Positions 24,843-33,741 of a stretch of 64,000 bases of DNA are shown in pieces. The stretch is from Sphingomonas telluris (GTDB lineage Bacteria; Pseudomonadota; Alphaproteobacteria; Sphingomonadales; Sphingomonadaceae). Position numbers and translations under genes: made by a program. The DNA lies in the NCBI RefSeq assembly GCF_022568775.1, contig NZ_JAKZHW010000001.1:558001-622000 (forward strand), read 5' to 3'. Position 1 is the stretch's first letter, and each line of letters opens with the position of its first letter. The notes beneath the pieces are model-generated. The model had not been told where the DNA came from and ran no database searches. It saw nothing but the letters and a program-made list of their open reading frames with translations.

Positions 24843-25517
24843 TTAGGCTTCTTCGCCGCCCTCGGCAGCTTCGCCTTCGCCCTCGGTTTCCTCGCCCTCC
24901 ACGGTCGGAACCGCATCGGCAGCAGCCGTCTCTTCCTCTTCGGACTTCATGGCCGACGGAGCGACGATCGTCGCAACGGTGAAGTCCTCTTCGGTGTTCG
25001 CCGGCGTCACGCCCTCAGGCAGCTTCACGCCGCTGATGTGGATCGAATCGCCGATCTCCAGCCCGTCGAGCGGTATGTGGATCTCGGCCGGGATGTGGGC
25101 CGCGTCGCAGACGATCTCGAGCTCGTGGACGACGACGTTCAGGACGCCGCCGCGCTTCAGGCCCGGCGAGGCCTCTTCATTGTCGAAGCGCATCGGGACA
25201 GCGACGTTCACCTTGGTGTGCTCGCTGATGCGCAGGAAATCGACGTGAACCGGGCGGCTCGTGACCGGGTGGAAATCCACGGCCTTCGGAAGCGTCCGGG
25301 TCGGCTTGCCATCCACGTCGATCATCACGACCGAGTTCATGAAGTGGCCGCTGGAAAGCATCTTGGAGAGAAGCTTCTCCTCGACGTGAACCGAGAGAGG
25401 ATCCTTCTTCTGGCCGTAAACCACGGCCGGTACCCGTCCATTGCGGCGCAGTTCACGGGAGGCTCCCTTGCCAAGCCCATCGCGCGCTTGGGCGGGCAGC
25501 GTCAGCTGTTCGCTCAT
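24843..25517 (-). CDS. rplY: 50S ribosomal protein L25/Ctc
   Basis: The second Met, at 25517, is preceded by AAGGA at nine bases and gives 224 residues. The L25 fold is recognisable from [16 protein letters not shown] and [12 protein letters not shown]; the long form has the C-terminal Ctc domain ([25 protein letters not shown]) and an acidic low-complexity tail of Glu, Ala and Gly, as is usual in alphaproteobacteria. It binds 5S rRNA in the large subunit. Precedes pth, separated by a terminator. Confidence 0.95.
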   Translation of the reverse strand: MSEQLTLPAQARDGLGKGASRELRRNGRVPAVVYGQKKDPLSVHVEEKLLSKMLSSGHFMNSVVMIDVDGKPTRTLPKAVDFHPVTSRPVHVDFLRISEHTKVNVAVPMRFDNEEASPGLKRGGVLNVVVHELEIVCDAAHIPAEIHIPLDGLEIGDSIHISGVKLPEGVTPANTEEDFTVATIVAPSAMKSEEEETAAADAVPTVEGEETEGEGEAAEGGEEA

Positions 25518-25628
25518 TTCGCTCATTCCTTGATAGAGTTTTCAACCCCCGCCACGCCTCCAGGGATGACCATGGCTAAGGGAGGCGCGCCTATAGGCGA
25601 CACCCGGCAGTTTGGCAAATAGCAGCCG

Positions 25629-26438
25629 TCAGTTGATGCGCTGTGATCTCACGTGCAGCAGCGCAAGCTTGTTCTGGACGCTGTCCGCGCCCGCGAGATG
25701 GCCCGCTCCGACCGCGACGAAGACCACGCCGGGCTGCTGCAGGCGATGTGCGATCCACTGCGCCCAGCGGCCATTACGGTCATTGAAAAGCAGCTTGTAG
25801 CTCTGCGGAGAGCCCGTGCGCATCTGGTTGAGCATCGGCGTGAAGCTCTCGATGTCGCCGCGGTTCCAGGCCGCCTGGAGGTGATTGAGGACGGCGGCCA
25901 TCGCGGCCCTGTCCCGCGCGGCAGCGGCTGCGTCCTTCGGCGGCGGCGCGCCCGGAAGGCGGCTGAACATGCCGAGCTGGAATTCGAAGGTCTCGAGGCC
26001 GACGACCGGCTTGCCGAGCTCTTCGGCGGCTTCGCGCAGCACGGCATCGGCGCCGTGCGAAGTCGACATGCCCTGCGACCGACCCGCGGACATGACCGCC
26101 TTGCTGGTCGACAGGAAGGACGCAGAGCCGGCGAACGGTCCCACTGGCTGCGCGCGCATTGCTCTTGGCGAGAAGGCGGGAGCGGCGATTGCCTTGGGAG
26201 CCTGCGGCACCAAGGTCTCGAGAACCAGCTCGCTGGATGCGCCGAAGGTGGTCTTCACCTGCTCGTTAAACCAAGCGCTTTTCCCATCGAGCGCGTGGAA
26301 CGTGCCGAACAGATAGATGATCGTGTCTTGGTCGTTGACGACCCAGATCGCTGGCCGAGCTTCGTGCAGCGGAGCCTCGGCGGCAGGCGCCGGGGCCGGC
26401 GAAGCTGCTATCGCAGCGGCGATCAGTGCAGTGATCAT
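25629..26438 (-). CDS. TraB/GumN-family protein, copy 1
   Basis: 269 residues. Signal peptide (ITALIAAAIAASPAPAPAAEA), then the family start AIWVVNDQDTIIYLFGTFHAL, with the GT-F/I-H motif, and the late VFVAVGAGHLAGADSV that carries the GxxH motif; these conserved His/Glu positions suggest a Tiki-like metallo-hydrolase, though bacterial activity is unknown. AGGAG precedes the start. A diverged paralogue lies 0.8 kb upstream on the same strand with a PilZ gene in between, indicating an old local duplication. Confidence 0.85.
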   Translation of the reverse strand: MITALIAAAIAASPAPAPAAEAPLHEARPAIWVVNDQDTIIYLFGTFHALDGKSAWFNEQVKTTFGASSELVLETLVPQAPKAIAAPAFSPRAMRAQPVGPFAGSASFLSTSKAVMSAGRSQGMSTSHGADAVLREAAEELGKPVVGLETFEFQLGMFSRLPGAPPPKDAAAAARDRAAMAAVLNHLQAAWNRGDIESFTPMLNQMRTGSPQSYKLLFNDRNGRWAQWIAHRLQQPGVVFVAVGAGHLAGADSVQNKLALLHVRSQRIN

Positions 26439-26680
26439 CCCAGCACTCCTAATCCCACGGATGGGTTGAGGAACTTAGGATGAAACCGGACAGGAAGGTG
26501 GGGCTAAGACTTAGAAACGGCGTGCCGCATCGATCCCAGCCGGCGCGCCTGGGGCGCGCCCTTCCGCACCCGGTGCATCGCAGCCCCCCAGCCCGATACC
26601 CATGCTAAGGATGGTCATCGACACGTTAAGAAATGTCTAGCGAATTCAGCAGGAAGCGAAATATTCGCGACGAGCTGAGC

Positions 26681-26702
26681 GGCGGAGGCAATCACCTCCG
26701 CC
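26681..26702 (-). terminator. Stem-loop downstream of the PilZ gene
   Basis: Perfect 8-bp stem GGCGGAGG / CCTCCGCC with a 6-base loop, 14 bases past the PilZ stop. No U tract follows, so it is a weak or Rho-assisted terminator at best. The rest of 26439-26716 holds no gene; it also has a GGCGCGCC direct/inverted pair near 26547-26565. Confidence 0.4.
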
Positions 26703-26716
26703 CTTCGCCAAGGGGA

Positions 26717-27025
26717 CTAGCGCGCGAAGCCCTGCGCCCAGTCGTCGAGCGCGGCCTTGAGCTCCAGGGGTAACCCCTGACCCTGCACCATCCTCTCGCG
26801 CAGGATCGCCTCGTCTCCGGGCTGCAAAGGCACGTCGAACGAGACGCCGCGTTCGTCGCCGTCTGCCCAGGCGACCGTTCCGAACACGGACAGGCCGTCT
26901 ACGGCGATGAAGAGATCTTCGTGCTCCGCCGGTAGATTGCGCCCTCGCAAACGAGCACCCGTCGACGAAACATCTGCAAGTACCGCCGATCGCGAGTCCC
27001 GAAGGGTCGTTATGACGGCAATCAA
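26717..27025 (-). CDS. PilZ-domain protein with disrupted 5' end
   Basis: The longest unbroken frame begins at a TTG (27025) without a convincing ribosome binding site and gives 102 residues. PilZ features are ADVSSTGARLRG (D/N-x-S-x-x-G) and GTVAWADGDERGVSFD. The c-di-GMP-binding RxxxR motif (RRSAAR) is encoded in the same frame just upstream, at about 27038-27055, but no start codon lies between it and an in-frame TAG at 27065-27067. Beyond the TAG the frame continues to an ATG at 27088 (MGEFGKR). Hence either the gene is a recent pseudogene, or translation starts in an unusual way. Expected role: cytoplasmic c-di-GMP receptor. Confidence 0.6.
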   Translation of the reverse strand: MIAVITTLRDSRSAVLADVSSTGARLRGRNLPAEHEDLFIAVDGLSVFGTVAWADGDERGVSFDVPLQPGDEAILRERMVQGQGLPLELKAALDDWAQGFAR

Positions 27026-27088
27026 AGGAAAGGATGTGCGGGCCGCCGAACGCCGCCCGCCACCCTAACGCTTACCAAACTCACCCAT
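27026..27088 (-). pseudogene. Likely original 5' end of the PilZ gene, with in-frame TAG
   Basis: Minus-strand reading from ATG 27088: seven codons (MGEFGKR), TAG, then GGGRRSAARTSFPL running directly into the PilZ frame. The RxxxR motif after the stop is what makes this look like a genuine, broken N-terminus. A single base change would restore a 123-codon gene. Sequencing error is an alternative. Confidence 0.5.
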
Positions 27089-27216
27089 AACCCCAAGGCC
27101 TTCTACTTAAGGCCCCCACGCCAAAACGGACTTAATCCGGACCGGTCTAAGTCTTTCTTGCCGGTCGTGCTTAACGGCGGGTCTGCTATCCCAGATTAGT
27201 GAGTTTTCTGCGGGGC

Positions 27217-28110
27217 TTACTGCAGGCGCTTCACCTTGTAGCCCTTGCTTTCGAGATAGCGCTGGACGGACTCTTCGCCCGCGAGATGGCCGGCCCCAAC
27301 GGCGACCATGACCGTGCCCGGCTGGTTCATGCGCCGCTCGATCCACTGGCTCCAACTGTAGTTCCGACGCGTGAGGAGCGCTGCCTTGAGTTCCGGCGAG
27401 CCTTGCAGGTCCGCGTTGAAGGTGTTCGCGATGTCCTTCACGTCGCCCGCCAACCACGATTTCAGCATGCCGTCGAACTTCGTGCGCATCTCCGTCGGAT
27501 TATCGATTGCGCCGACAAGAAGCTCGCGCTGGGCGGCCTCAGGCAGACGATCAAAGAAGCCGAGCTGCTCCTGGTTGGTCTCCAGCTGGCCGACCTGCTT
27601 TCCGGACGCGGTGAAGGAGCGGCGCAGAACAGCCTCGACGCCCTGTTCGCCTTCGACGCCCAGCATCTGGAACTGCACGCCGAGCAAGGTGAAGGCTGCC
27701 GCCCAGGTCTCCATGCGGTCGAACATCGGCCGAGGGATCTTGGTCTTGGTAATGGCCGCTTCGAGCAGCGCACGCTTCTCCGGCGGGACGCGTTCGGTAA
27801 TCGGCGGAAGACCGCTCGAAAAGCCCATCGCAGCCATGATCCCGGCGAGTTGCTGCGGATTGGCAGTATCGATGAGCGTTTCGAGGACTAGGGACTGCGA
27901 GTTCTGCACGGCCTGCTGAAACTTTGAAGTCTGCCAGCGGGAGTCTCTCGGCAGCAGATGGATGGTGCCGAACAGGTAGACGGTCGTGTCCTTGTCGGAG
28001 ATTTGCCAGAGGGCAGGGCCGGTCTCGCGGGAGAGGGCGGGCGTGCCTGTGATGGCCGCGGACAAGAGGCCGAGGGCGGCGAGGCCGCGCTTGATCAGGT
28101 TCGTGAACAT
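27217..28110 (-). CDS. TraB/GumN-family protein, copy 2
   Basis: The ATG at 28110 (AGAGGA upstream) gives 297 residues; a TTG directly before it is also in frame. Signal peptide to about residue 27 (ALGLLSAAITGTPALS), then ALWQISDKDTTVYLFGTIHLL with the GTIH motif, LVLETLID, and MVAVGAGHLAGEESV near the C-terminus. Compared with copy 1 it is longer in the middle but keeps the same motif order. Likely periplasmic. Divergent from glyQ. Confidence 0.85.
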   Translation of the reverse strand: MFTNLIKRGLAALGLLSAAITGTPALSRETGPALWQISDKDTTVYLFGTIHLLPRDSRWQTSKFQQAVQNSQSLVLETLIDTANPQQLAGIMAAMGFSSGLPPITERVPPEKRALLEAAITKTKIPRPMFDRMETWAAAFTLLGVQFQMLGVEGEQGVEAVLRRSFTASGKQVGQLETNQEQLGFFDRLPEAAQRELLVGAIDNPTEMRTKFDGMLKSWLAGDVKDIANTFNADLQGSPELKAALLTRRNYSWSQWIERRMNQPGTVMVAVGAGHLAGEESVQRYLESKGYKVKRLQ

Positions 28111-28215
28111 CAATTTCCTCTGCCCGGGCTAGCGTTGACCCCCGATGTATGAACGCGAAGGCCCACCGTCCACTTGCCCGCTCAAACTCCATGCGCCAAA
28201 GCCGCCGTTCACGTC

Positions 28216-28236
28216 ATGACGGGGCATAATCGTTGA
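28216..28236 (+). other. Six-codon upstream reading frame overlapping the glyQ start
   Basis: ATG at 28216 encodes MTGHNR and stops at TGA 28234-28236, overlapping the TTG start of glyQ (TTGA). It might couple initiation at the weak TTG to a preceding ribosome, or be chance. No ribosome binding site stands out for it. Confidence 0.25.
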
Positions 28237-29093
28237 GCCTGAGTTTCCAGGACCTGATCCTCACGCTGCATCGCTATTGGAGCGCGCAGGGATGCGTGCT
28301 TCTGCAGCCGTACGACATGGAGATGGGGGCAGGGACCTTCCATCCGGCGACCGTGCTGCGAGCGCTCGGGCCGCAGCCGTGGAAGGCCGCATACGTCCAG
28401 CCGTCGCGGCGTCCCACGGACGGCCGCTACGGCGAGAACCCGAACCGGCTGGGCCATTATTACCAGTACCAGGTGATCCTGAAGCCGAGCCCGCCGGACC
28501 TTCAGGAGCTCTATCTAGGCGGCCTTGCCGAGATCGGCATCGATCCGCTGAAGCACGACATTCGCTTCGTCGAGGACGATTGGGAAAGCCCGACGCTCGG
28601 CGCCTGGGGGCTTGGCTGGGAAGTCTGGTGTGACGGGATGGAAGTCACGCAATTCACCTATTTCCAGCAGGTTGGCGGCTTCGACTGCAAGCCGGTCTCA
28701 GGTGAGCTAACCTACGGGCTCGAGCGCCTGGCAATGTACATCCAGGGCGTCGACAACGTCTTCGACCTCCGCTTCAACGACGCCGGGGTGACCTACGGCG
28801 ACGTGTTCCTGGAGAACGAAAAGGAGCTGTCGGCCTATAATTTCGAGGTCGCGAACACCGAGGCCCTGTTCGACCTGTTCCGCAAGGCGGCCGCGGAGAG
28901 CGAGAATTGCATCGCCGCGAAGCTTCCGATTCCGGCCTACGAACAGGCGATCAAGGCGAGCCACATCTTCAACACGCTGCAGGCGCGGGGGGTAATCTCC
29001 GTAGCTGAGCGGCAGGCCTACATCGGCCGCGTGCGTGACCTCGCGAAGGCGGCTTGCGCGACGTGGATGGATTGTAACGGGTGGGCGGCGTGA
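28233..29093 (+). CDS. glyQ: Glycyl-tRNA synthetase alpha subunit
   Basis: 286 residues from a TTG start ([21 protein letters not shown]), the usual N-terminus of GlyQ; no ATG or GTG gives a full protein. Class II motifs are apparent: [31 protein letters not shown] (motif 2 region) and [12 protein letters not shown] (motif 3). It forms an alpha2beta2 enzyme with GlyS and charges tRNA-Gly. The stop overlaps the glyS GTG start. The catalytic core is in this subunit. Confidence 0.95.
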   Translation: MSLSFQDLILTLHRYWSAQGCVLLQPYDMEMGAGTFHPATVLRALGPQPWKAAYVQPSRRPTDGRYGENPNRLGHYYQYQVILKPSPPDLQELYLGGLAEIGIDPLKHDIRFVEDDWESPTLGAWGLGWEVWCDGMEVTQFTYFQQVGGFDCKPVSGELTYGLERLAMYIQGVDNVFDLRFNDAGVTYGDVFLENEKELSAYNFEVANTEALFDLFRKAAAESENCIAAKLPIPAYEQAIKASHIFNTLQARGVISVAERQAYIGRVRDLAKAACATWMDCNGWAA

Positions 29094-31324
29094 GCGTCGA
29101 TTTCCTGCTGGAGCTGCTGAGCGAAGAAATCCCGGCCCGGATGCAGGCTGGTGCGCGCAACGATCTGGCCCGCCTTTTGGCCGAGGAGCTGGAAGAGCTC
29201 GGCGTTGCCGCCGAGGCGATCGACGTCTGGTCGACGCCGCGCCGCCTCGCCCTCGTTGCACGCGGGCTGCCGGTCGAGACGCAGGCGGTGAGCGAGGAGA
29301 TCAAGGGGCCTCGCACGAGCGCTCCTCCGCAGGCGCTGGAAGGCTTTTTGCGCAAGGTCGGGCTGCCGCACGAGCAGCTTCAGGAGCGCGACGGCGTCTG
29401 GTTCGCGATCGTCGAGAAGCCGGGCCGCCCGATGCGCGACCTCCTCGGACCGATCGTCGAGCGGATCATCCGCGGCTTTCCCTGGCCCAAGTCGATGCGC
29501 TGGGGCGCGTCGTCGGAAAGCACGGCATCGCTGCGTTGGGTCCGCCCGCTGCACGGCATCGTCGCGCTGCTGGGCGAGGAGATCGTCCCGATCCAGATCG
29601 ACGGGATCACGTCCGGAGCGACGACGGTCGGCCATCGCTTCCACCACCCCGGGCCGATCACAGTCGGCGGTGCCCACGACTACGCGGAGAAGCTGCGCGC
29701 ATGCCACGTGATCGTCGATCACGAAGAGCGCGAGAAGCTGGTCCGCGAAGGCGCTGCGAAGGCGGCGACGGACGCGGGCCTCGAGCTGGTCGCCGACGAG
29801 GGCCTGGTCGTTGAAAATGCCGGCCTGACTGAATGGCCGGTGCCGCTCCTCGGGCGCTTCGACGCGGACTATCTCGACGTTCCGCGCGAGGTGATCGTCC
29901 TGACGATGCGGACGAACCAGAAGTATTTCGCCTGCACGGATGCCGAGGGCCTGCTCGCGCCGGCGTTCATCTGCACCGCGAACATCGACGCAAATGACGG
30001 CGGACAGGCGATTGTCGAGGGCAATCGCCGCGTCCTTGCCGCGCGTCTTTCCGATGCACGCTTCTTCTGGGAGCAGGACCTGAAGGTTCCCCTGGACGAG
30101 CAGACGGCAAAGCTCGGCGGCATCGTCTTCCATGAGAAGCTCGGGACGGTCGCCGACAAGGTCGCGCGGGTCGCCAAGCTGGCCCAGTGGCTGGTCAAGG
30201 AGCGGCTGGTTCCCGGCGCCGATCCCGACCAGGTCCGCATCGCGGCCAAGATGGCGAAGTCGGACCTCGTTACGCAGATCGTGGGCGAGTTCCCCGAGCT
30301 GCAGGGAACGCTCGGCGGCTATATCGCCCGCGCGCAGGGCGAGCCGAATGCCGTCGCCGACGCACTGCGCGATCACTACCGCCCGGCGGGGCAGGGCGAT
30401 GACGTTCCGACCGACCCGGTTACCGTCGCCGTCAACATCGCTGACCGGCTCGATACTTTGGTCGCTTTCTTTTCGATCGGCGAGAAGCCGACGGGTTCGC
30501 GCGATCCGTTCGCACTCCGGCGCGCGGCGCTGGGCTTCCTGCAGATCCTGACGCGCAACGGCCTGCGAATGCCGTTGTCGGACGTGCTGGTCGAGGCAGC
30601 GGTCCTGCTCATCGTCTCGCGTCTCGGGGCGATCAATACGGTGACTTTTCCGGACCTGCTCGAGCCCGACGAGGACGAGCATGAGATCACGGCCGAGGTG
30701 GGGTCCTTCACCTATCGCCACGGCGACCGGGTGGTCGTTCGCTGGGATTCGTCCAAGACACCCAAGATCGAGCGCGGGCAGATCATCGAAGAAGCCACGA
30801 GCATCTCCGAGCAGATCCTCGATTTCCTAGAAGACCGCCTGAAGGTTCAGCAGCGCGACGCCGGGGTCCGCCACGACCTGATCGACGCCGTCTTCGCGCT
30901 CGGCGACGAGGACGACATTGTCCGCCTGCTCGCCCGGGTGAAGGCACTCCAGGCGTTCATCGGCACGAAGGACGGAGCCGACCTGCTCACCGGCTACAAG
31001 AGGGCGGCCAATATCCTGCGCAAGGAGAAGTGGGAGGAGCGGCGTGATCCGCGCTCTCACTCATACGAACCGCTGCATCAGGAAGCCGAGCTGGACGAGG
31101 CGCTCGACGCCGCCGAACCGCGCGCCGAGCAGGCGATCGAGGAAGAGGATTTCGAGCGGGCCATGAAAGTGCTCGCGTCGCTGCGTGCACCTGTCGACGC
31201 CTTCTTCGACCATGTGACAGTCAACGATCCCGATCCGGAGAAGCGGGAGCGCCGGCTGAACCTGCTGGCGCGGCTGCGGGACGCGGTGAACCGCGTCGCC
31301 GACTTCTCGAAGATCGAAGGCTAA
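29090..31324 (+). CDS. glyS: Glycyl-tRNA synthetase beta subunit
   Basis: GTG at 29090 overlaps the glyQ stop (GTGA), giving 744 residues that begin [18 protein letters not shown]; another GTG nine bases earlier is possible. Recognised GlyS segments: [46 protein letters not shown] and FHEKLGTV, and a C-terminal anticodon-binding DALR-like domain with [22 protein letters not shown]. An unusual acidic insert (about residues 525-555, [24 protein letters not shown]) interrupts the helical middle part compared with the E. coli protein, by eye. Partner of GlyQ. Confidence 0.95.
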   Translation: MSVDFLLELLSEEIPARMQAGARNDLARLLAEELEELGVAAEAIDVWSTPRRLALVARGLPVETQAVSEEIKGPRTSAPPQALEGFLRKVGLPHEQLQERDGVWFAIVEKPGRPMRDLLGPIVERIIRGFPWPKSMRWGASSESTASLRWVRPLHGIVALLGEEIVPIQIDGITSGATTVGHRFHHPGPITVGGAHDYAEKLRACHVIVDHEEREKLVREGAAKAATDAGLELVADEGLVVENAGLTEWPVPLLGRFDADYLDVPREVIVLTMRTNQKYFACTDAEGLLAPAFICTANIDANDGGQAIVEGNRRVLAARLSDARFFWEQDLKVPLDEQTAKLGGIVFHEKLGTVADKVARVAKLAQWLVKERLVPGADPDQVRIAAKMAKSDLVTQIVGEFPELQGTLGGYIARAQGEPNAVADALRDHYRPAGQGDDVPTDPVTVAVNIADRLDTLVAFFSIGEKPTGSRDPFALRRAALGFLQILTRNGLRMPLSDVLVEAAVLLIVSRLGAINTVTFPDLLEPDEDEHEITAEVGSFTYRHGDRVVVRWDSSKTPKIERGQIIEEATSISEQILDFLEDRLKVQQRDAGVRHDLIDAVFALGDEDDIVRLLARVKALQAFIGTKDGADLLTGYKRAANILRKEKWEERRDPRSHSYEPLHQEAELDEALDAAEPRAEQAIEEEDFERAMKVLASLRAPVDAFFDHVTVNDPDPEKRERRLNLLARLRDAVNRVADFSKIEG

Positions 31325-31327
31325 CGC

Positions 31328-31597
31328 CTAGAGCGGCTGCTCTTCGGCCGGGTCGCGGCGATCCCGCACGGCCGCGGCCCGGAGGCTATCTCGCTCACGC
31401 CACTCGCGCTCCTGGTTGGTCCAGTGCTGCTCGCGGTCGGCATGCTCGCGCTCGAGCACCTTCCGGCGTTCGATCTCGTCATTGTAGCGCGTCTTCCACT
31501 TCTTCCTGCCGCCCGAGGTCAGGAAAAGGCCGATCAGCATCCCGAGGACGAAGACCAGCAGGAGGATGAACCACTGGTCTTGAGAGAAGGTCGTCAT
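31328..31597 (-). CDS. Small single-helix membrane protein with charged tail
   Basis: The ATG at 31597 with AAGGGG upstream gives 89 residues. A single membrane helix (about residues 9-30, WFILLLVFVLGMLIGLFLTSG) is followed by a strongly charged helix rich in Arg, Glu and Trp (residues 34-80), likely a cytoplasmic coiled coil. The composition resembles LapA-domain or DUF1049-type proteins but no assignment is made. It is convergent with glyS and downstream of the tad operon, separated by a hairpin. Confidence 0.65.
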   Translation of the reverse strand: MTTFSQDQWFILLLVFVLGMLIGLFLTSGGRKKWKTRYNDEIERRKVLEREHADREQHWTNQEREWRERDSLRAAAVRDRRDPAEEQPL

Positions 31598-31664
31598 TCC
31601 GCACCCCTTCGAATGTTCCGTCGAGGTAACAAGCTTAGGTAACGCGGTTGGTTCCAAAGCGGTA

Positions 31665-31692
31665 GCCGCCCGCGCCTTTAGACGCGGGCGGC
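31665..31692 (-). terminator. Hairpin at the end of the cpa/tad operon
   Basis: Perfect 10-bp stem GCCGCCCGCG / CGCGGGCGGC with 8-base loop, 22 bases after the tadC stop. The U tract is poor, so strength is uncertain. Confidence 0.6.
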
Positions 31693-31714
31693 ACCCCCCA
31701 CCACATTCGGTTGA

Positions 31715-32704
31715 TCAGCCGTTGATGAAGCTGTCGCTAATCGCGCAGGCCGCCGGACCCAGGATGACGACGAACAGGGTCGGCAGAATGAAAAGGATCA
31801 GCGGCACGGTCATGATCGCCGGCAAACGGGCTGCCTTTTCCTCGGCGCGCATCATGCGCTCGTTACGGAATTCGGCGGACAGCACGCGAAGGGCGGACGC
31901 CAGCGGCGTACCGTACTTCTCGGTCTGGATCATGGTCGTGACCACGCCGCGGACGGCTTCGAGGTCAACGCGCGTCGCGAGGTTCTCGAAGGCGTTGCGG
32001 CGTTCGTTAAGGAAGCCCAGCTCGATCGCGGTCAGTCCGAACTCGTCGCCGAGCTCCGGATAGGCCTTGCCAAGCTCGCGGGCGACACGACCGAAGGCGG
32101 CGTCGACCGTCAGACCGGCTTCGGCACAGATGACCAGCAGGTCGAGCGCGTCCGGAAGGCCCTTGCGCACGGCATGCGAGCGCTTCGTGACCTTGTTCTT
32201 CAGCCAGATGTCCGGAGCCTTGTAGCTGCCGACGAGCACGCCGGCGACGGTGATGTAACGGCGAAACCAGGACCAGTCGGGCCAGTAGTTGACGCCGTAG
32301 ATCAGGATCACTGCGGTCAGGCCCAGGACGACCGGCGCAATGAAGCGCGCGGCGATGATGAAGAAGGCGAGGTCCTTGGTGCGGATACCCGCCTGCATCA
32401 GCTTCGTCTGGATCTTCTGGATCTGATCGTCCTGAAGCATCTTGAAGCTGCCCAGGATCGAGCGGACGCGGTCCGCCGCCTGGTTGCGGTTGGTCAGCTT
32501 CTTGCGCTTGTTGGTCGACGCGACGATGCCGGCCTTGAGCTGCTCGCGCCGCTCGTTGAGCGCCTTCACCCGGCGGGCCATCGGATCCTTGACCGTCGTG
32601 GCCGCATAGATTGCGGTCATGACGGCCATGGTCGCGATGCCGCTCAGGATCGTGGCGATCCAGATGACGTCGAAGCCGAGAAGGGTTGGCCCACCAGAAG
32701 GCAT
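31715..32704 (-). CDS. tadC: Tad pilus inner-membrane platform protein TadC
   Basis: 329 residues of the T2SSF (GspF) family. Hydrophobic segments at about residues 10-30, 105-150 and 290-320 flank a cytoplasmic domain with GLPDALDLLVICAEAGLTVDAAFGRVA and LSAEFRNERMMRAEEKAARLP, the conserved F-domain sequence. With TadB it forms the platform that couples the motor ATPase to pilus assembly. Last gene of the operon, 16 bases after tadB. Tandem TadB/TadC is the standard Tad arrangement. Confidence 0.92.
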   Translation of the reverse strand: MPSGGPTLLGFDVIWIATILSGIATMAVMTAIYAATTVKDPMARRVKALNERREQLKAGIVASTNKRKKLTNRNQAADRVRSILGSFKMLQDDQIQKIQTKLMQAGIRTKDLAFFIIAARFIAPVVLGLTAVILIYGVNYWPDWSWFRRYITVAGVLVGSYKAPDIWLKNKVTKRSHAVRKGLPDALDLLVICAEAGLTVDAAFGRVARELGKAYPELGDEFGLTAIELGFLNERRNAFENLATRVDLEAVRGVVTTMIQTEKYGTPLASALRVLSAEFRNERMMRAEEKAARLPAIMTVPLILFILPTLFVVILGPAACAISDSFING

Positions 32705-32720
32705 AACTAAGCGTCCCCCC

Positions 32721-33689
32721 TCAGATCTCGAAGTTGACCATTTTGGCCATGATGAAGCCGCCGATGCTCATCCAGATGAGCCCGCCGAGACCGGCGACCA
32801 TCAGGCGCTGATCGATGAAGAACTTGCCCATGTAATCGGGGTTCATCAGGTACACGAGCGTGAACACGATGAACGGCAGCGAGCCGACGATGTAGGCCGA
32901 AGCCTTCGATTCCGAGCTCATCGCGCGGATCTTCAGCTTCATCTGCGCGCGCTTTCTGAGCACGTCGGCCAGGTTCGAAAGAGTTTCGGCCAGATTGCCG
33001 CCGGTCTCGCGCTGAATGGCCAGCGTGATGACGAAGAACTGGAATTCCGGCGTGCCGAGGCGGTCGGCCGTCTCCTGGAGCGCGGCTTCCATCGTACGGC
33101 CGATCTTCATCTTGTCCGCAACCATGCGGAACTCGACGCCGACCGGGCCGGGAATTTCGCCGGCGACGATGCCGAGCGTTTCGGTGATCGGAAGTCCCGA
33201 GCGCAAACCGCGGACCATCAGCTCGATGGCGTCGGGGAAGTTCGAAGTGAACTTCGCCACGCGGCGCTTGATCATCTTGCCGACGACCCAGTGCGGCAGG
33301 CCGATACCTACGAAGAGGCCGAGGAAGATGCCCAGGAGGAAGGGCATGCCCTTCATCATCAACAGGGTGGCAATCACGAGCGCGATGCCGAGCGTCACCA
33401 TCGCGTACTTGCCAAGCGTGATGTCGCGGCCGGTCATCTCGAGCCGCTTGCGCAGCAGCGCGGGCTTCGGGATGATCGAGGAGGCGAGGCCTTCCACCCG
33501 GCTGTTGCGGTTCGCAAAGAGCTTGCGGATCTGCGCCTGGGCATTCGCCGCGATCACGTCACCGTGACGCTCCTTGATCATTTCCATCCGGCGTTTGAAC
33601 GCCTTCTGCGGCGAGGGACCACGGGTCGCGCTGACGAGCAGCCCGAGTGTCGCCACGCCGCCGAGGATGATGATGATGGTCAACAGCAT
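32721..33689 (-). CDS. tadB: Tad pilus inner-membrane platform protein TadB
   Basis: 322 residues, T2SSF family. An N-terminal membrane helix (LLTIIIILGGVATLGLLVSA), a second pair around residues 90-130, the F domain with FPDAIELMVRGLRSGLPITETLGIVAGEIPGPV, and ITLAIQRETGGNLAETLSNLADVLR before a C-terminal pair of helices. Sits between cpaE and tadC. The CpaF motor ATPase that normally lies between cpaE and tadB is absent; only 52 bases separate them. Confidence 0.92.
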   Translation of the reverse strand: MLLTIIIILGGVATLGLLVSATRGPSPQKAFKRRMEMIKERHGDVIAANAQAQIRKLFANRNSRVEGLASSIIPKPALLRKRLEMTGRDITLGKYAMVTLGIALVIATLLMMKGMPFLLGIFLGLFVGIGLPHWVVGKMIKRRVAKFTSNFPDAIELMVRGLRSGLPITETLGIVAGEIPGPVGVEFRMVADKMKIGRTMEAALQETADRLGTPEFQFFVITLAIQRETGGNLAETLSNLADVLRKRAQMKLKIRAMSSESKASAYIVGSLPFIVFTLVYLMNPDYMGKFFIDQRLMVAGLGGLIWMSIGGFIMAKMVNFEI

Positions 33690-33741
33690 TCGACCGTCCG
33701 ATCCTTGTCAGGCGCGGCAGCGTGAACTGCCGCGCGCACTC

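Noticed and set aside
26530..26580. GGCGCGCC pair as a terminator for TraB copy 1 or PilZ
   Set aside because: The GGCGCGCC sites are only three bases apart, so no stable hairpin loop forms; GGCGCGCC is self-complementary and common at this GC content.
29018..30721. A 567-codon minus-strand frame
   Set aside because: Antisense to glyS, whose protein is clearly real; composition is typical of a shadow frame.
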